A stretch of 64,000 nt of DNA. Origin: Pseudomonas taeanensis MS-3. GTDB lineage: Bacteria > Pseudomonadota > Gammaproteobacteria > Pseudomonadales > Pseudomonadaceae. The translations under genes were made by a program, and so were the position numbers. Of the stretch, positions 27,661 through 37,377 are shown piece by piece. The notes below the pieces were generated by a model that did no database searches, was not told the DNA's origin, and was given only the letters and a program-made list of their open reading frames with translations. Position 1 is the first letter of the stretch. Every line of letters begins with the position of its first letter. The stretch lies in assembly GCF_000498575.2 (NCBI RefSeq), contig NZ_AWSQ01000004.1, positions 139,527 through 203,526 on the forward strand, in the 5' to 3' direction.

Positions 27661-29145
27661 TTAGGCCAGCTTGCGCTCGACCTCGTCGAACTGTGCCTGC
27701 AGAGCCTGCTCAGGCTCCTCGGTCAGCAGGCTGACAACGATGATGGCCAGAGTCGCCAGGATAAAGCCGGGGATGATCTCGTACAGGTCGAAGATCCCGC
27801 CGGACAGTTGCTTCCAGATCACCACGGTCACGCCGCCGAGGATGATGCCGGCCAGCGCGCCGTTGCGGTTCATGCGCTTCCAGTACAACGACAGCAGGAT
27901 GGCCGGACCGAAGGCGGCACCGAAGCCGGCCCAGGCGTAGGACACCAGACCCAGTACGGTGGTATCCGGGTTCAGCGCCAGGATCAGCGCGATGATTGCG
28001 ATCAGCACCACGGCGCCACGGCCGACCCAGACCAGTTCGACATCGCTGGCGTGCTTCTTGAGGATGGCCTTGTAGAAGTCTTCGGCCAGGGCCGAGGAGC
28101 TCACCAGCAGCTGGGAGTCGGCGGTGGACATCACCGCGGCCAGTACGGCAGCCATCAGGATGCCGGCCACGACCGGATTGAACAGGCTGTTGACCAGCAC
28201 CATGAACACGGTCTCGGCGTCGGCCAGATCGGTCTCCAGGTAACCCACGGCCACCCAGCCGATGGCCAAGGCGGAGAACAGGGTCACGGCAGTCCAGCTG
28301 ACGGCGATGCGACGCGCGGTCGGCATGTCCTTGTCGTCGGAGATGGCCTTGAAGCGCGCCAGGATGTGCGGCTGACCGAAGTAGCCCAAGCCCCAGCCGA
28401 GCAGCGAGAGAATTGCGATCCAGCCCAGGGCCTCACCCTTCACATCATTGAAGAAGGTCAGCATTTCCGGGTTTTTGGCCATGATCGCGGCGTGTGCGAC
28501 GTCAACGCCGCCCACGGCGTTCAGGGCGAACACCGGCACCATCACCAGCGCGGCAGCCATCAGCAGGCCTTGCACCACGTCGGTCCAGGCCACTGCGAGG
28601 AAGCCACCGAACAGGGTGTAGGACACCACGGCCAGAGTACCGACCACGACCGCGATCTGGTAATCGAAGCCGAACACGGTTTCGAACAGCTTGCCCGCAG
28701 CGACCAGGCCAGAGCTGGTGTAGAAGAGGAAGAACAGCAGGATGATCAACGCCGAAACCACGCGCAAGGCGCGGGAGGTATCGTTGAAGCGGTTCTCGAA
28801 GTAAGCCGGCATGGTCACCGAGTCCTTCGCGACGTGCGAATAGACGCGCAGGCGACGTGCGACGAACAGCCAGTTCAGCCAGGTACCGGCCAGCAGGCCG
28901 GCGGCGATCCAGGTCGCTTCGAAGCCGGCCACCAGGGCGTAGCCCGGCAGACCCAGCAACAGCCAGCCGCTCATGTCAGAAGCGCCAGCGGACAACGCCG
29001 CGGTGCCTGGACCAATGGAACGACCGCCGAGGATATAGTCGGACAGGTTCTGGGTGCGGCGGTAGGCAACGATGCCCAACCCCAGCATCAGCACCAGGTA
29101 GACCACAAAGGTCACCCCTACAACAAAAAGGTTCTGCTCGTTCAT
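27661..29145 (-). CDS. putP: Sodium/proline symporter PutP
   Basis: Predicted 494-residue sodium:solute symporter (SSS family) with 13 hydrophobic helices. Family marks: LSDYILGGRSIGPGTAALS, GASDMSGWLLLGLPGYAL, LGYFGQPHILARF and STADSQLLVSSSALAEDFY with the sodium-site Ser residues. It imports proline for catabolism by PutA, whose gene lies 152 bases upstream on the same strand. The start MNEQNLF at 29145 follows a weak GAGAA site. Confidence 0.9.
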   Translation of the reverse strand: MNEQNLFVVGVTFVVYLVLMLGLGIVAYRRTQNLSDYILGGRSIGPGTAALSAGASDMSGWLLLGLPGYALVAGFEATWIAAGLLAGTWLNWLFVARRLRVYSHVAKDSVTMPAYFENRFNDTSRALRVVSALIILLFFLFYTSSGLVAAGKLFETVFGFDYQIAVVVGTLAVVSYTLFGGFLAVAWTDVVQGLLMAAALVMVPVFALNAVGGVDVAHAAIMAKNPEMLTFFNDVKGEALGWIAILSLLGWGLGYFGQPHILARFKAISDDKDMPTARRIAVSWTAVTLFSALAIGWVAVGYLETDLADAETVFMVLVNSLFNPVVAGILMAAVLAAVMSTADSQLLVSSSALAEDFYKAILKKHASDVELVWVGRGAVVLIAIIALILALNPDTTVLGLVSYAWAGFGAAFGPAILLSLYWKRMNRNGALAGIILGGVTVVIWKQLSGGIFDLYEIIPGFILATLAIIVVSLLTEEPEQALQAQFDEVERKLA

Positions 29146-29231
29146 CTTGTTGTTCTCGTGTTGGCACGGCTCGGGCCGTGGCTCTAGTTTTAAGCGGCCG
29201 CGGTATGCAGCCACTGCGTAAATCATCCGAA

Positions 29232-29253
29232 CAGAGCACCGGTAAGTGCTCTG
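29232..29253. repeat. Hairpin between putA and putP
   Basis: Perfect eight-base arms CAGAGCAC and GTGCTCTG with a six-base loop in the 152-base gap between the two genes. No U-run on either strand, so it may be an RNA processing or stability element and not a full terminator. Confidence 0.4.
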
Positions 29254-29297
29254 CGCGGAGCTGGGAATGACCTTGTGGGCCCTCCCGGACGTGCGTG

Positions 29298-32200
29298 TTA
29301 CTCCTCGCCGCCCAACGACAGCAAGGATGCGTTACCCCCCACGGCGGTGGTGTTCACCGAGACCGTGCGCTCATTGACGAAGCGCAGCAGGTAGCTCGGA
29401 CCACCGGCCTTGGGCCCGGTGCCGGACAGGCCGCAGCCGCCGAACGGCTGCACACCGACCACGGCACCGATCTGGTTGCGGTTGACGTACAGGTTGCCCA
29501 CCCGCGCCAGCGCTTCGATGCGCTCGGCAGTTTCCTCGTTGCGGCTGTGCACGCCGAGGGTCAGGCCATAGCCGGTTGCGTTGATCGCGCCGACCACCTT
29601 CTCCAGATCGGCTGCCTGATAGCGGACGATGTGCAGGATCGGGCCGAAGTTCTCTTTCTTCAGCTCATGAATGCCGCCGATCTCGAACGCCACCGGTGCC
29701 ACGAAGTGACCCTCGAGGCCTTCCGGCAGCAGGGTTTCGGCAATCAGCTTGCCCTCGCCTTTGAGCTGAGCGACATGGGCGTCGAGGCCAGCCTTGGCTT
29801 CGGCGTCGATCACCGGACCGACATCGCTCTCGCGCAGATGGGTCGGGCCAACCTTCAACTCGGCCATGGCGCCCTTGAGCAGCTCCAGTACGCGCTCGGC
29901 GATATCGGCCTGCACATACATCACGCGCAGCGCCGAGCAACGCTGGCCGGCGCTGGTGAAGGCCGACAGCACGGCATCCTTGACCACCTGCTCAGGCAGC
30001 GCGGTGGAGTCGACGATCATCGCGTTCTGGCCGCCGGTCTCGGCGATCAGCGCGGCAATCGGGCCGTCTTTCTCGGCCAGTTGACGGTTGATGATCCGCG
30101 CGGTGCCGGTCGAGCCGGTGAAGCACACACCCGCGACGCGGGCATCGCTGCAGAACACGCCACCGAGGGTAGCGCCGTCGCCCGGCAGGAAGGCGATCAC
30201 ATCCGTCGGCAGGCCAGCTTCGAACATCAGCTCCAGGGCACGGGCAGCGACCAGGCTGGTCTGCTCGGCCGGCTTGGCCAGCACGCAATTACCGGCGACC
30301 AGGGCAGCGACGACCTGGCCCAGATAAATGGCCAGCGGGAAGTTCCACGGGCTGACGCAGACAAAGATGCCACGGCCTTCATGGAACAGTTCGTTGCGCT
30401 CACCCGTCGGGCCTTGCAGCTCTTCACGACCGAGACGCAGGCGCGCCTGCTGCGCGTAGTAACGGCAGAAATCCACGGCTTCGCGCACTTCGTCGATGCC
30501 GTCCTGCAAGCTCTTGCCGGCTTCCAGGGTGCATAGCGCCATCAGCTCGCCGCGGTTGCTTTCCAGCAGATCAGCCAAACGCTCGAGCACAGTGGCGCGG
30601 ACGTCGATCGCGGTGGCGTTCCAACGCGGCCAGGCCGCATGCAGGGCGTCCAGCGCCTGGGCAGCGTGGGCCGCCGTGGCGAACTGGGCGCTGCCGACCT
30701 TCTTGCTCAGGTCATACGGGCATTGCACTGCTTGCTCGGTGCCGGACAGTTTCTGCCCGTTGATCACCGGTGCGGCTTGCCATTGACGGTTGAGGTGCGG
30801 CTGATAGGCGAGCTCAAGCTCAGCCCAGGACTGCTGGATGTTCATGTTGAGGCCTTGGGAGTTTTTCCGCGCGCGGCCAAACAACGCCGACGGGAGGGGG
30901 ATTTTGTCATTACCAAGCGACTTGAACTTGCGCAGTTGCGTCACCGGATGATCAAGAAGTGACTCGATTGGGGTGTTCGGGTCAACCAACTGGTGCACGA
31001 ACGAGGAGTTCGCGCCGTTTTCCAGCAGACGCCGCACCAGGTAGGGCAGCAGGTCCTTGTGTGCACCGACCGGCGCATAGATGCGCACGGTGGTCTTGTG
31101 CTGTTCCAGCACGGTGTCGTACAGCGCATCACCCATGCCGTGCAGACGCTGGAACTCGAACTCGCGCGGTTCTTTGTACTCGGCCGCCATCGACAGAATG
31201 CAGCTGACGGTATGCGCGTTGTGGCTAGCGAACTGCGGGTAGATCACGTCGCGGGCGAAGTCCGACAGCAGGAAGCGTGCACAGGCCAGATAAGAGGTAT
31301 CGGTGCCTTCCTTGCGGGTGAACACCGGGTAGCCGTCCAGACCTTGCACCTGACACTGCTTGATCTCGGTGTCCCAGTAGGCGCCCTTGACCAGGCGCAG
31401 CGGCATTTTCGCACCGAGCTCCTTGCCCAGCAGGGTCAGCCAGACCAGTACCGGCAGGCAGCGCTTGGAGTACGCCTGCACGACCAGGCCGAACTCGCCC
31501 CAACCGGCGATGGCCGGGTCGCGCATCAGCTTTTCATACAGTTCCAGCGACAGCTCCAGGCGGTCGGCTTCTTCGGCGTCCACCGAAATGCCGACGTTGA
31601 GCTTGCGCGCACGGATGGCCAGCTCACGCACATTGGCGAACAGCTCGGTCAGCACGCGCTCGCGCTGCGCCACTTCGTAACGCGGGTGCAGGGCGGACAA
31701 CTTGATCGATACCGACGGCTTGGGCCCCGGGCCGACCTGCGGCTCGGCACCGACCGTATCGATGGCCTTGCGGTAGTCGGCCATGTACTTCTCGGCGTCG
31801 TCGGCAGTCAACGCCGCCTCGCCAAGCATGTCGAAGGAGTAGGTGTAGCCTTTTTCGCGCTCAGGACGACCGTTCTTCAGGGCCTCGGCGATGTTGCGGC
31901 CGAGTACGAACTGCTTGCCCATCAGTTTCATCGCCTGGTTCATCGCCGCGCGAATCACCGGCTCGCCGGAACGCTTGACCAGACGCCCGATCACGTTCTT
32001 CGGCCGGCCATCGGCGGTGGACGGATCGACCACCTTGCCGGTCATCACCAAGCCCCAGGCCGCGAAATTGACCAGCACGTTGTCGCTCTGGCCGAGGTGG
32101 CGTTCCCACTCGGCGGAGTTCAGCTTGTCGCGAATCAGCGCGTCGGCGGTGGCGGCATCCGGCACGCGCAGCAAAGCCTCGGCCAGGCACATGAGCATCA

Positions 32201-32477
32201 GCCCTTCGTGCGTGTCGAGGCTGTACTGACGAAGAAGAGCGTCGAGGGTATCGACGGCATTGTCCCGGCTACGCACCTGTTCAATCAGAGTGCGGGCATT
32301 GCGGCGGATAGCCTCGATGCCGGCGTCACCGGAGTCGGCGAGCTGTAACAGCTCAGTGAGATAGGCTGCCTCGTCAACGCTGTAATTGGCGCTGATGACA
32401 GGGAAAAAATCGGCGGCCTTGGCGGCAGAGATCCGGGTAAGGAACTCGTCCTGCAAGACGTGACTGGCTTTGAACAT
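29298..32477 (-). CDS. putA: Bifunctional proline dehydrogenase / P5C dehydrogenase PutA (without RHH domain)
   Basis: Predicted 1059-residue enzyme converting proline to glutamate in two channelled steps, associated with the inner membrane. The FAD proline dehydrogenase barrel spans about residues 85-480 (SVSIKLSALHPRYE, RLVKGAYWDTEIK, FASHNAHTV). The aldehyde dehydrogenase module follows (SPWNFPLAIYLGQVVAALVAGN, AFTSAGQRCSALRVM with the catalytic Cys). The end carries the conserved C-terminal motif TTAVGGNASLL. There is no N-terminal ribbon-helix-helix, so it should not repress its own gene, unlike the E. coli protein. Start at 32477: GAGG lies nine bases upstream, whereas the ATG at 32486 abuts it. 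Confidence 0.95.
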   Translation of the reverse strand: MFKASHVLQDEFLTRISAAKAADFFPVISANYSVDEAAYLTELLQLADSGDAGIEAIRRNARTLIEQVRSRDNAVDTLDALLRQYSLDTHEGLMLMCLAEALLRVPDAATADALIRDKLNSAEWERHLGQSDNVLVNFAAWGLVMTGKVVDPSTADGRPKNVIGRLVKRSGEPVIRAAMNQAMKLMGKQFVLGRNIAEALKNGRPEREKGYTYSFDMLGEAALTADDAEKYMADYRKAIDTVGAEPQVGPGPKPSVSIKLSALHPRYEVAQRERVLTELFANVRELAIRARKLNVGISVDAEEADRLELSLELYEKLMRDPAIAGWGEFGLVVQAYSKRCLPVLVWLTLLGKELGAKMPLRLVKGAYWDTEIKQCQVQGLDGYPVFTRKEGTDTSYLACARFLLSDFARDVIYPQFASHNAHTVSCILSMAAEYKEPREFEFQRLHGMGDALYDTVLEQHKTTVRIYAPVGAHKDLLPYLVRRLLENGANSSFVHQLVDPNTPIESLLDHPVTQLRKFKSLGNDKIPLPSALFGRARKNSQGLNMNIQQSWAELELAYQPHLNRQWQAAPVINGQKLSGTEQAVQCPYDLSKKVGSAQFATAAHAAQALDALHAAWPRWNATAIDVRATVLERLADLLESNRGELMALCTLEAGKSLQDGIDEVREAVDFCRYYAQQARLRLGREELQGPTGERNELFHEGRGIFVCVSPWNFPLAIYLGQVVAALVAGNCVLAKPAEQTSLVAARALELMFEAGLPTDVIAFLPGDGATLGGVFCSDARVAGVCFTGSTGTARIINRQLAEKDGPIAALIAETGGQNAMIVDSTALPEQVVKDAVLSAFTSAGQRCSALRVMYVQADIAERVLELLKGAMAELKVGPTHLRESDVGPVIDAEAKAGLDAHVAQLKGEGKLIAETLLPEGLEGHFVAPVAFEIGGIHELKKENFGPILHIVRYQAADLEKVVGAINATGYGLTLGVHSRNEETAERIEALARVGNLYVNRNQIGAVVGVQPFGGCGLSGTGPKAGGPSYLLRFVNERTVSVNTTAVGGNASLLSLGGEE

Positions 32478-33318
32478 CACGCCCATCCTCTTGTGGATAC
32501 TGTTATATGGGGCTAACCCAGTAACGCCGGCATGCCCAACAACATCGGGAACTGAACCTGGCGGACTGTGCGAGTGGATGGGGAATTTAGTGGCAGAGTG
32601 ATGACAGCTTCTTGCGAAAACCTACGGAGTTTTTGCAGAAAGCTCCGCGCAAGGGAACTTCCGAGCAACCCGCGGCATCAGCGCCGATAGCGTGAGCATG
32701 ACGGACATGCCCGACCTAGAGCGTTCAACAGCAGCGCAGTGGCCATTACAGGGCGCTACACCTGCAAGAAGCGGCGTATGCCCTCGAACGCCAGCAGGCG
32801 GGCCGGCACCACTTGGCCGGCAGAGTGCCCGTGGCGGCTGGCGTATTGCACCCGGCCAACAACGCGAGGCCCTGCACCTACCCTGGCAATACGGTCGTCG
32901 GCGATGCAGCGCCGCGCTGAACTGCGCTGGGTCCGCTATCGGCCTGACCCAGCGCCAGCCCTAATTACGCGCCCCCCCACAACCCAGCCACCGACCGCTG
33001 TAAACACCGGCCCTGAGCGCTCTACAACCGGGCCCGCGCTGGCCTGGACAATCCACTTAGACTGGAGCAAACGCTTATGGACACCCCCCGAACGAGTGCG
33101 CGAATTTCGCGCTGCCTGACCAGTCAACGCACCATTTTGGTAGGGCTGCTGTGCGACTGTAAGCGCCGCCTGCGGAGGTGGACCGGGGGGCTCAGACGCG
33201 AAAAATTGGCTCATTGAACTAGCCACACAGGCCGCTAGCACCTTATCGGCGCAGCGACAGCCACGTCGGCAAGCGATGGCATGCTTTCTGCTGTGAAACC
33301 AGTAGCAACAGACTACAT
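32478..33318. other. Long intergenic region upstream of putA
   Basis: About 840 bases with no supported gene. It must hold the putA promoter. No PruR-type activator is encoded here, although some Pseudomonas have one beside putA. The stretch 32735-32935 reads as protein-like text in one plus frame (containing LQEAAYALERQQAGRHHLAG) but has no ribosome site and meets an early stop, so it may be a gene remnant. Confidence 0.45.
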
Positions 33319-33396
33319 CCGCAGGATTCGCTCCTGCTAGGCAATGGCGCCTGAACCCACTGCGGTTTTACTGCAGGGCTTCAGGCGTTTTTTTTT
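33319..33396 (+). promoter_or_regulatory. Terminator hairpin in the leader of the receptor gene, possible attenuator
   Basis: Arms CGCCTGAACCC (33348-33358) and GGGCTTCAGGCG (33376-33387) are followed by nine T residues, ending 25 bases before the receptor ATG. Upstream, GCAGGA (33321-33326) pairs with TCCTGC (33332-33337), while the overlapping CCGCAG (33319-33324) could pair with CTGCGG (33360-33365) in the terminator loop. Mutually exclusive pairings of this type are seen in attenuators and riboswitches. No known riboswitch consensus was recognised; it could also be a plain terminator. Confidence 0.55.
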
Positions 33397-33421
33397 GGCT
33401 ACTGATGGAGAAAGCGAACTC

Positions 33422-34555
33422 ATGAAGTGGCTTACCTACCCTGCACTGCTGTTACTGCGCGAACTGGGCATTGCCGGCATGCTCCGCACCCTGCTCGGTA
33501 TCACTCTGGTCGGCGTCGGCGTCGCGCTGTTGTTTCCGTCCCTGCCAGCAACACTGGCCTGGGCTTTACTGGCCTACCTGGCGATGTCCAGCCTATGGTT
33601 GCTGTGGCAGGACATCAGGCAACTGCAACGCTATTGCGACGACTCCGCCCAGCAGGCCGGCCAGGAACCGCCCAGCGCTTGCGAGTGGCAGTTGCTCCAG
33701 CCGATTGGCCGGAGTTTGCAGCAGTGCCTGCATCGCGAGCAACGCCAGCAACAGCTGTTGCAACAGCGCCTGGATGAGATATCCCACTCGTCACAAGAGC
33801 TCGAACAAAGCGCCGTACTGGTGACCCGCAACGCCGAAGGCCAAAGCAGCTCGGCCAGCATGGCAGCTGCTGCCGTCGAACAATTGAATGTAAGCATTGT
33901 CCAGGTGGCGGCCTTGGCCGATGAGTCGCGGAGGACCAGCGTGGTGGCCAGCGAGCAACTGACCGATGGGATCGACCTGCTCACCAAACTGGTGCAACAG
34001 GTCGCGGAAATGACCCAGCAGGCCCACACCACCAACGAACTGATTCAACAACTGCACAGCAACTCGCACACCATCAATGAAATGTCCGGCACCATCCGCG
34101 GCATTGCCGCCCAAACCAATCTGCTGGCGCTGAACGCAGCGATCGAGGCCGCCCGTGCGGGCGAGAGCGGGCGTGGCTTTGCGGTTGTCGCCGATGAGGT
34201 CCGCCGTCTGGCTTTGCACAGTCAGGAATCTGCGGCAGAAATCAGCCGCAACATCGAGTCGGTGCAACAGCACATCAAGGGTGCAACGGTGCAAGTAGCA
34301 GGCTTGAGCGAGCTGGCCCAGCGCAGCGCCCATAGCTCGGAGGCGGTGCGCACGCTGCTCGATCAGGTCCAGCAGTGCACCCGGCAATTGACCGAGCAGG
34401 TCGATCAGGTGGCGGTCAGTACCGAACAGCAAGGCAAAGCCGTGGCGGAAATCGCCGAACTGGCCGACCTCGTCCGCCAGGGCAATGCCGACAACCTGAG
34501 GGCGGCCGACCAGGCCCGCACCATCGCCCATCATCTGGCTCACCTGACGGGGTAA
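33422..34555 (+). CDS. Methyl-accepting chemotaxis-like receptor without a periplasmic sensor
   Basis: Predicted 377-residue inner-membrane protein. Two hydrophobic segments (about residues 18-40 and 43-65) are joined by almost no loop, so there is no periplasmic ligand domain. The rest is coiled coil with the signalling tip [21 protein letters not shown] and [12 protein letters not shown]. The input must therefore come from the membrane, the cytoplasm or a partner. It heads a trio with the NIT-like and EAL genes, five and ten bases apart. GGAG ten bases upstream supports the start. Confidence 0.88.
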   Translation: MKWLTYPALLLLRELGIAGMLRTLLGITLVGVGVALLFPSLPATLAWALLAYLAMSSLWLLWQDIRQLQRYCDDSAQQAGQEPPSACEWQLLQPIGRSLQQCLHREQRQQQLLQQRLDEISHSSQELEQSAVLVTRNAEGQSSSASMAAAAVEQLNVSIVQVAALADESRRTSVVASEQLTDGIDLLTKLVQQVAEMTQQAHTTNELIQQLHSNSHTINEMSGTIRGIAAQTNLLALNAAIEAARAGESGRGFAVVADEVRRLALHSQESAAEISRNIESVQQHIKGATVQVAGLSELAQRSAHSSEAVRTLLDQVQQCTRQLTEQVDQVAVSTEQQGKAVAEIAELADLVRQGNADNLRAADQARTIAHHLAHLTG

Positions 34556-34560
34556 TCGAA

Positions 34561-35403
34561 ATGGATGGATGGCACGGACTCGCGCTGTACCTAGTTACCG
34601 GAGCAGCCGTCGCGGCAGCACTGGCCCTGGCCTTCTACGGCCTGCACCGTCGGCTGCAGCGGCAGAAGCGACTGCATATTCAGTCGAACATTCACCAACT
34701 GGTCTTGCTGCGCGCACTGATCACCAGCTTTCAGCGCCACCGTGGCTTGAGCAATGGCTTGCTCTGCGGCGATACCAGCATGAGCCAGGAGCTTGCCGGG
34801 ACCCGGCAGAAGCTGGACCAGCATATCCGCGACGCGCAGCTACTCGGCGGCACCCACCAGGACGCCTGGATCAGCCTGATCGATCACTGGTCACGCCTGC
34901 GCGAAGGCCGCATCAACGACCCGGCGAACAACCTGGTGCAGCATCACCTGATCATCCGTAACAGCATCTTCCTGATGGAGGATGTGGCCAGCGAAGTCGA
35001 CCTGAGCGAGGGCCGCGCCACCCTGGGCTACCTGCCCTGCATCTGGCGCGAGGTGGTGCAGGCAGCCGAATGGGCCGGCCAGGCTCGCGCCCTAGGCACC
35101 GGGATCGCCGCGGCCGGCAAGAGCAGTGCCGAGCAACGCGTACGGATGCGCTTCCTCTACCAGAAAATTCAGTTGCTGGCCGGCACCGCCTTTAACACTC
35201 TGCAGCCGCAGAGCGAGCTGTTCCGCCTGCCCCATCGCGAACGGATAATCGAGGAGTTCCTGCTCTGCATCGAGCAGGAATTACTCGGAAGTGAACAACC
35301 GGCAATCGCCGCCAAGACCTACTTTCAACGCGCCACCCAGGCCATTGATGAGCTATTCGCCCTGATGGATACCGCGTTGCAACAACTGCAGCCGCAGCGC
35401 TAG
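34561..35403 (+). CDS. Membrane-anchored helical protein with NIT-like features
   Basis: Predicted 280-residue protein with one N-terminal membrane helix (about residues 6-26) followed by an all-helical domain. The sequence LVLLRALITSFQRHRGLSNG resembles the first helix of nitrate- and nitrite-sensing (NIT) domains, and the overall helical periodicity fits, but the match is weak. No output domain is present. Five bases separate it from the receptor gene and ten from the EAL gene, so it may be the sensory partner for one of them (inference). Confidence 0.6.
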   Translation: MDGWHGLALYLVTGAAVAAALALAFYGLHRRLQRQKRLHIQSNIHQLVLLRALITSFQRHRGLSNGLLCGDTSMSQELAGTRQKLDQHIRDAQLLGGTHQDAWISLIDHWSRLREGRINDPANNLVQHHLIIRNSIFLMEDVASEVDLSEGRATLGYLPCIWREVVQAAEWAGQARALGTGIAAAGKSSAEQRVRMRFLYQKIQLLAGTAFNTLQPQSELFRLPHRERIIEEFLLCIEQELLGSEQPAIAAKTYFQRATQAIDELFALMDTALQQLQPQR

Positions 35404-35413
35404 TGGATACCCC

Positions 35414-36718
35414 ATGCTGAATACCGCCCTGCCCTTGCCAATGCTCGACAATGCAGACGCCTGCATGGCCCTGCACGATCCACTCGCCGAGCCGATGCAG
35501 TGCACCCGCTATCGCGGCCTGACATTGACCAGTCACTTCCAGCCTATTTTCAGCATCGCCCACGGTCGCGCGGTGGGTTACGAAGGGCTGGTTCGAGCAC
35601 GACATGACGATGGACGCCCGGAGACGCCCGCGACGTTGCTGGCCCTGCCGAACGACGGCCAGCAATGCCTGGAGCTGGATCGCACCTGCCGAACCCTGCA
35701 CATGCATAACTTTGCCCGCCAGGCCAGCGGCCAAGCCTGGCTGTTCCTCAATCTGAACTCACAGTACCTGGTCACTGAACGACCGGACATCGGCTTTACC
35801 CGGAATCTGCTGCAGGCTACCGGCATCCCCGCCCATCGGCTGGTCATCGAAATCATCGAAAGCGAAGTCCGTGATCAGGCCCAATTGAAGCAGTTCATCC
35901 GCTACTTCCGGGAGCTTGGTTGCCTGATCGCCATCGATGACTTCGGCGCTGGCCACTCCAATTTCGACCGGATCTGGGATCTGGAACCCGACATCGTCAA
36001 GATCGACCGCCGCCTGATTCAGGATGCGAGCAACTCCCCACGCGTCGGGCGGATTCTCAACGGCATCGTCAGCCTGCTCCATGAGGCAGGCAGCCTGGTG
36101 GTAATCGAAGGCGTGGAGAGCGAACACGAGGCCCTGCTGGCCATCGCGGCCAATGCCGACATGGTACAGGGCTTCTATTTTGCCAAACCGCAGCCGCGCC
36201 TCAGCGACCCTCAGGGCGTAGCCGAGATCTTCGCCAGCCTGCGACGTGGCCAGCAGTGGCACAGCGTCAAACGCCATGCCGACCTGCAACACTACTCGCG
36301 CGGCATTGAAGGTCTGTTCCAGCAGGCCTTGGTCGAGTTCGCCGCCCACCAGCAGTTTGTCCAAAGCAGCACACGGCTGTTCAGCGATCCACGCACGGTA
36401 CGTTGCTATCTACTCAATGAGGCGGGTTACCAGGTATCGCCCAATGTCTATCCACTGCATTACCAGCAGCAGCTGAACCGGCGATTTGCGCCGCTGCAGT
36501 GTGGCGACCATGCCAACTGGTCACACAAGCACTACCACTACCGAGCCTTGAAACAACCGGGCGTCATTCAGATCAGTCGACCTTATCTATCGGTGGCGGA
36601 TTCACGCATGTGCATCACCCTGTCGCAGACTGTCCATGCCGGCGGCATGCTGCATGTCTTCTGCTGTGATCTGGACTGGCAAGAACAATCAAGGCACTGC
36701 AGCGCTGCTGAGCCGTAG
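35414..36718 (+). CDS. EAL-domain cyclic-di-GMP phosphodiesterase
   Basis: Predicted 434-residue soluble protein. Residues 40-275 form an EAL domain with its catalytic set: Glu57 in GYEGLVR (EGL in place of EAL), Asn in LFLNLNS, Glu in IEIIESE, the Asp pair in IDDFGAGHSNF, Lys in IVKIDRR, Glu in EGVESEHE and Gln in QGFYFAKP. This predicts hydrolysis of cyclic di-GMP to pGpG. The C-terminal 150 residues resemble a Cache/PDC-like sensory domain (RCYLLNEAGYQVSPN, RPYLSVADSRMCITLS). It is the last gene of the receptor trio. Confidence 0.88.
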   Translation: MLNTALPLPMLDNADACMALHDPLAEPMQCTRYRGLTLTSHFQPIFSIAHGRAVGYEGLVRARHDDGRPETPATLLALPNDGQQCLELDRTCRTLHMHNFARQASGQAWLFLNLNSQYLVTERPDIGFTRNLLQATGIPAHRLVIEIIESEVRDQAQLKQFIRYFRELGCLIAIDDFGAGHSNFDRIWDLEPDIVKIDRRLIQDASNSPRVGRILNGIVSLLHEAGSLVVIEGVESEHEALLAIAANADMVQGFYFAKPQPRLSDPQGVAEIFASLRRGQQWHSVKRHADLQHYSRGIEGLFQQALVEFAAHQQFVQSSTRLFSDPRTVRCYLLNEAGYQVSPNVYPLHYQQQLNRRFAPLQCGDHANWSHKHYHYRALKQPGVIQISRPYLSVADSRMCITLSQTVHAGGMLHVFCCDLDWQEQSRHCSAAEP

Positions 36719-36846
36719 TCTGTAGCCGACTGCACGGTGGCCACGTCACGACGGGCACAGCGGCTTCTCAGGCAGACAGACTGCAGATTGCGCCCTCGAC
36801 AAACTCAGTGGGCAAGGACAAGCGCGGCTCGCTATGATTGCAACCC

Positions 36847-37248
36847 ATGACGTCCTCTATCCCGATCCGCCAACCCTGCCCGCCCGGTGCCTGCGACTGC
36901 GGACGTGATCGGCTGTTGGACACACCCGAAGCTGACCTGCGCATCCTGCGTCTGACCCGCCCGGAAGAAAAGCGCCTGCTCGAACGACTGGAAAACATTG
37001 AGAGCCTGACCGACCTCGAACGTATGCAGAGTCGGCTGTACGAGCAGTTAGGTATCCGCCTGAAAATCGCCCCAGGCTTCAACGAAGTGCGCAGCATGCG
37101 CGGCATCGCCATTCACCTCGATGAACTGCCCGGATTGTGCCGTAAAACCCGCCAGTCGATTCCGGCGGCGATTCGCCGAGGCCTGGAAAAGCACCCGGAG
37201 ATTGCCTACAGACTGCTGGATGCCCACGACCTCTTTCGCGACACCTGA
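36847..37248 (+). CDS. Small conserved hypothetical protein with CPPGACDCG motif
   Basis: Predicted 133-residue soluble protein. It opens with a cysteine-rich stretch PCPPGACDCGRDRLL, followed by a helical, charged region (LTRPEEKRLLERLENI, LTDLERMQSRL) and a C-terminal SIPAAIRRGLEKHPEIAYRLLD. The cysteines could bind a metal. Similar proteins seem familiar from pseudomonads but have no known function. The start is uncertain: ATG at 36838 and 36847 are in frame and neither has a clear ribosome site. Confidence 0.65.
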   Translation: MTSSIPIRQPCPPGACDCGRDRLLDTPEADLRILRLTRPEEKRLLERLENIESLTDLERMQSRLYEQLGIRLKIAPGFNEVRSMRGIAIHLDELPGLCRKTRQSIPAAIRRGLEKHPEIAYRLLDAHDLFRDT

Positions 37249-37377
37249 GGCGCCTACTGAGGTGGGAGGAAGTAGATAGGGCTGGAGTCGGCCAATAGCG
37301 GCCAGTAACGAATGATAGGGGCGGCCAAGCCAAAGAAGCCTGATAGGCTTGAGCGATCGACCCTAGGGAAGCATGTG

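Noticed and set aside
30993..32348. 451-codon open frame on plus opposite the first putA
   Set aside because: Antisense shadow; composition is His/Gln/Arg-rich as expected for the complement of a real gene.
32739..33119. 126-codon plus-strand open frame between putA and the receptor gene
   Set aside because: No ribosome site, biased Arg/Pro/Thr composition and no recognisable motif.
33181..33421. Known cyclic-di-GMP or TPP riboswitch in the receptor leader
   Set aside because: The conserved core sequences of these classes were not found; only the terminator-like hairpin and alternative helices are supported.
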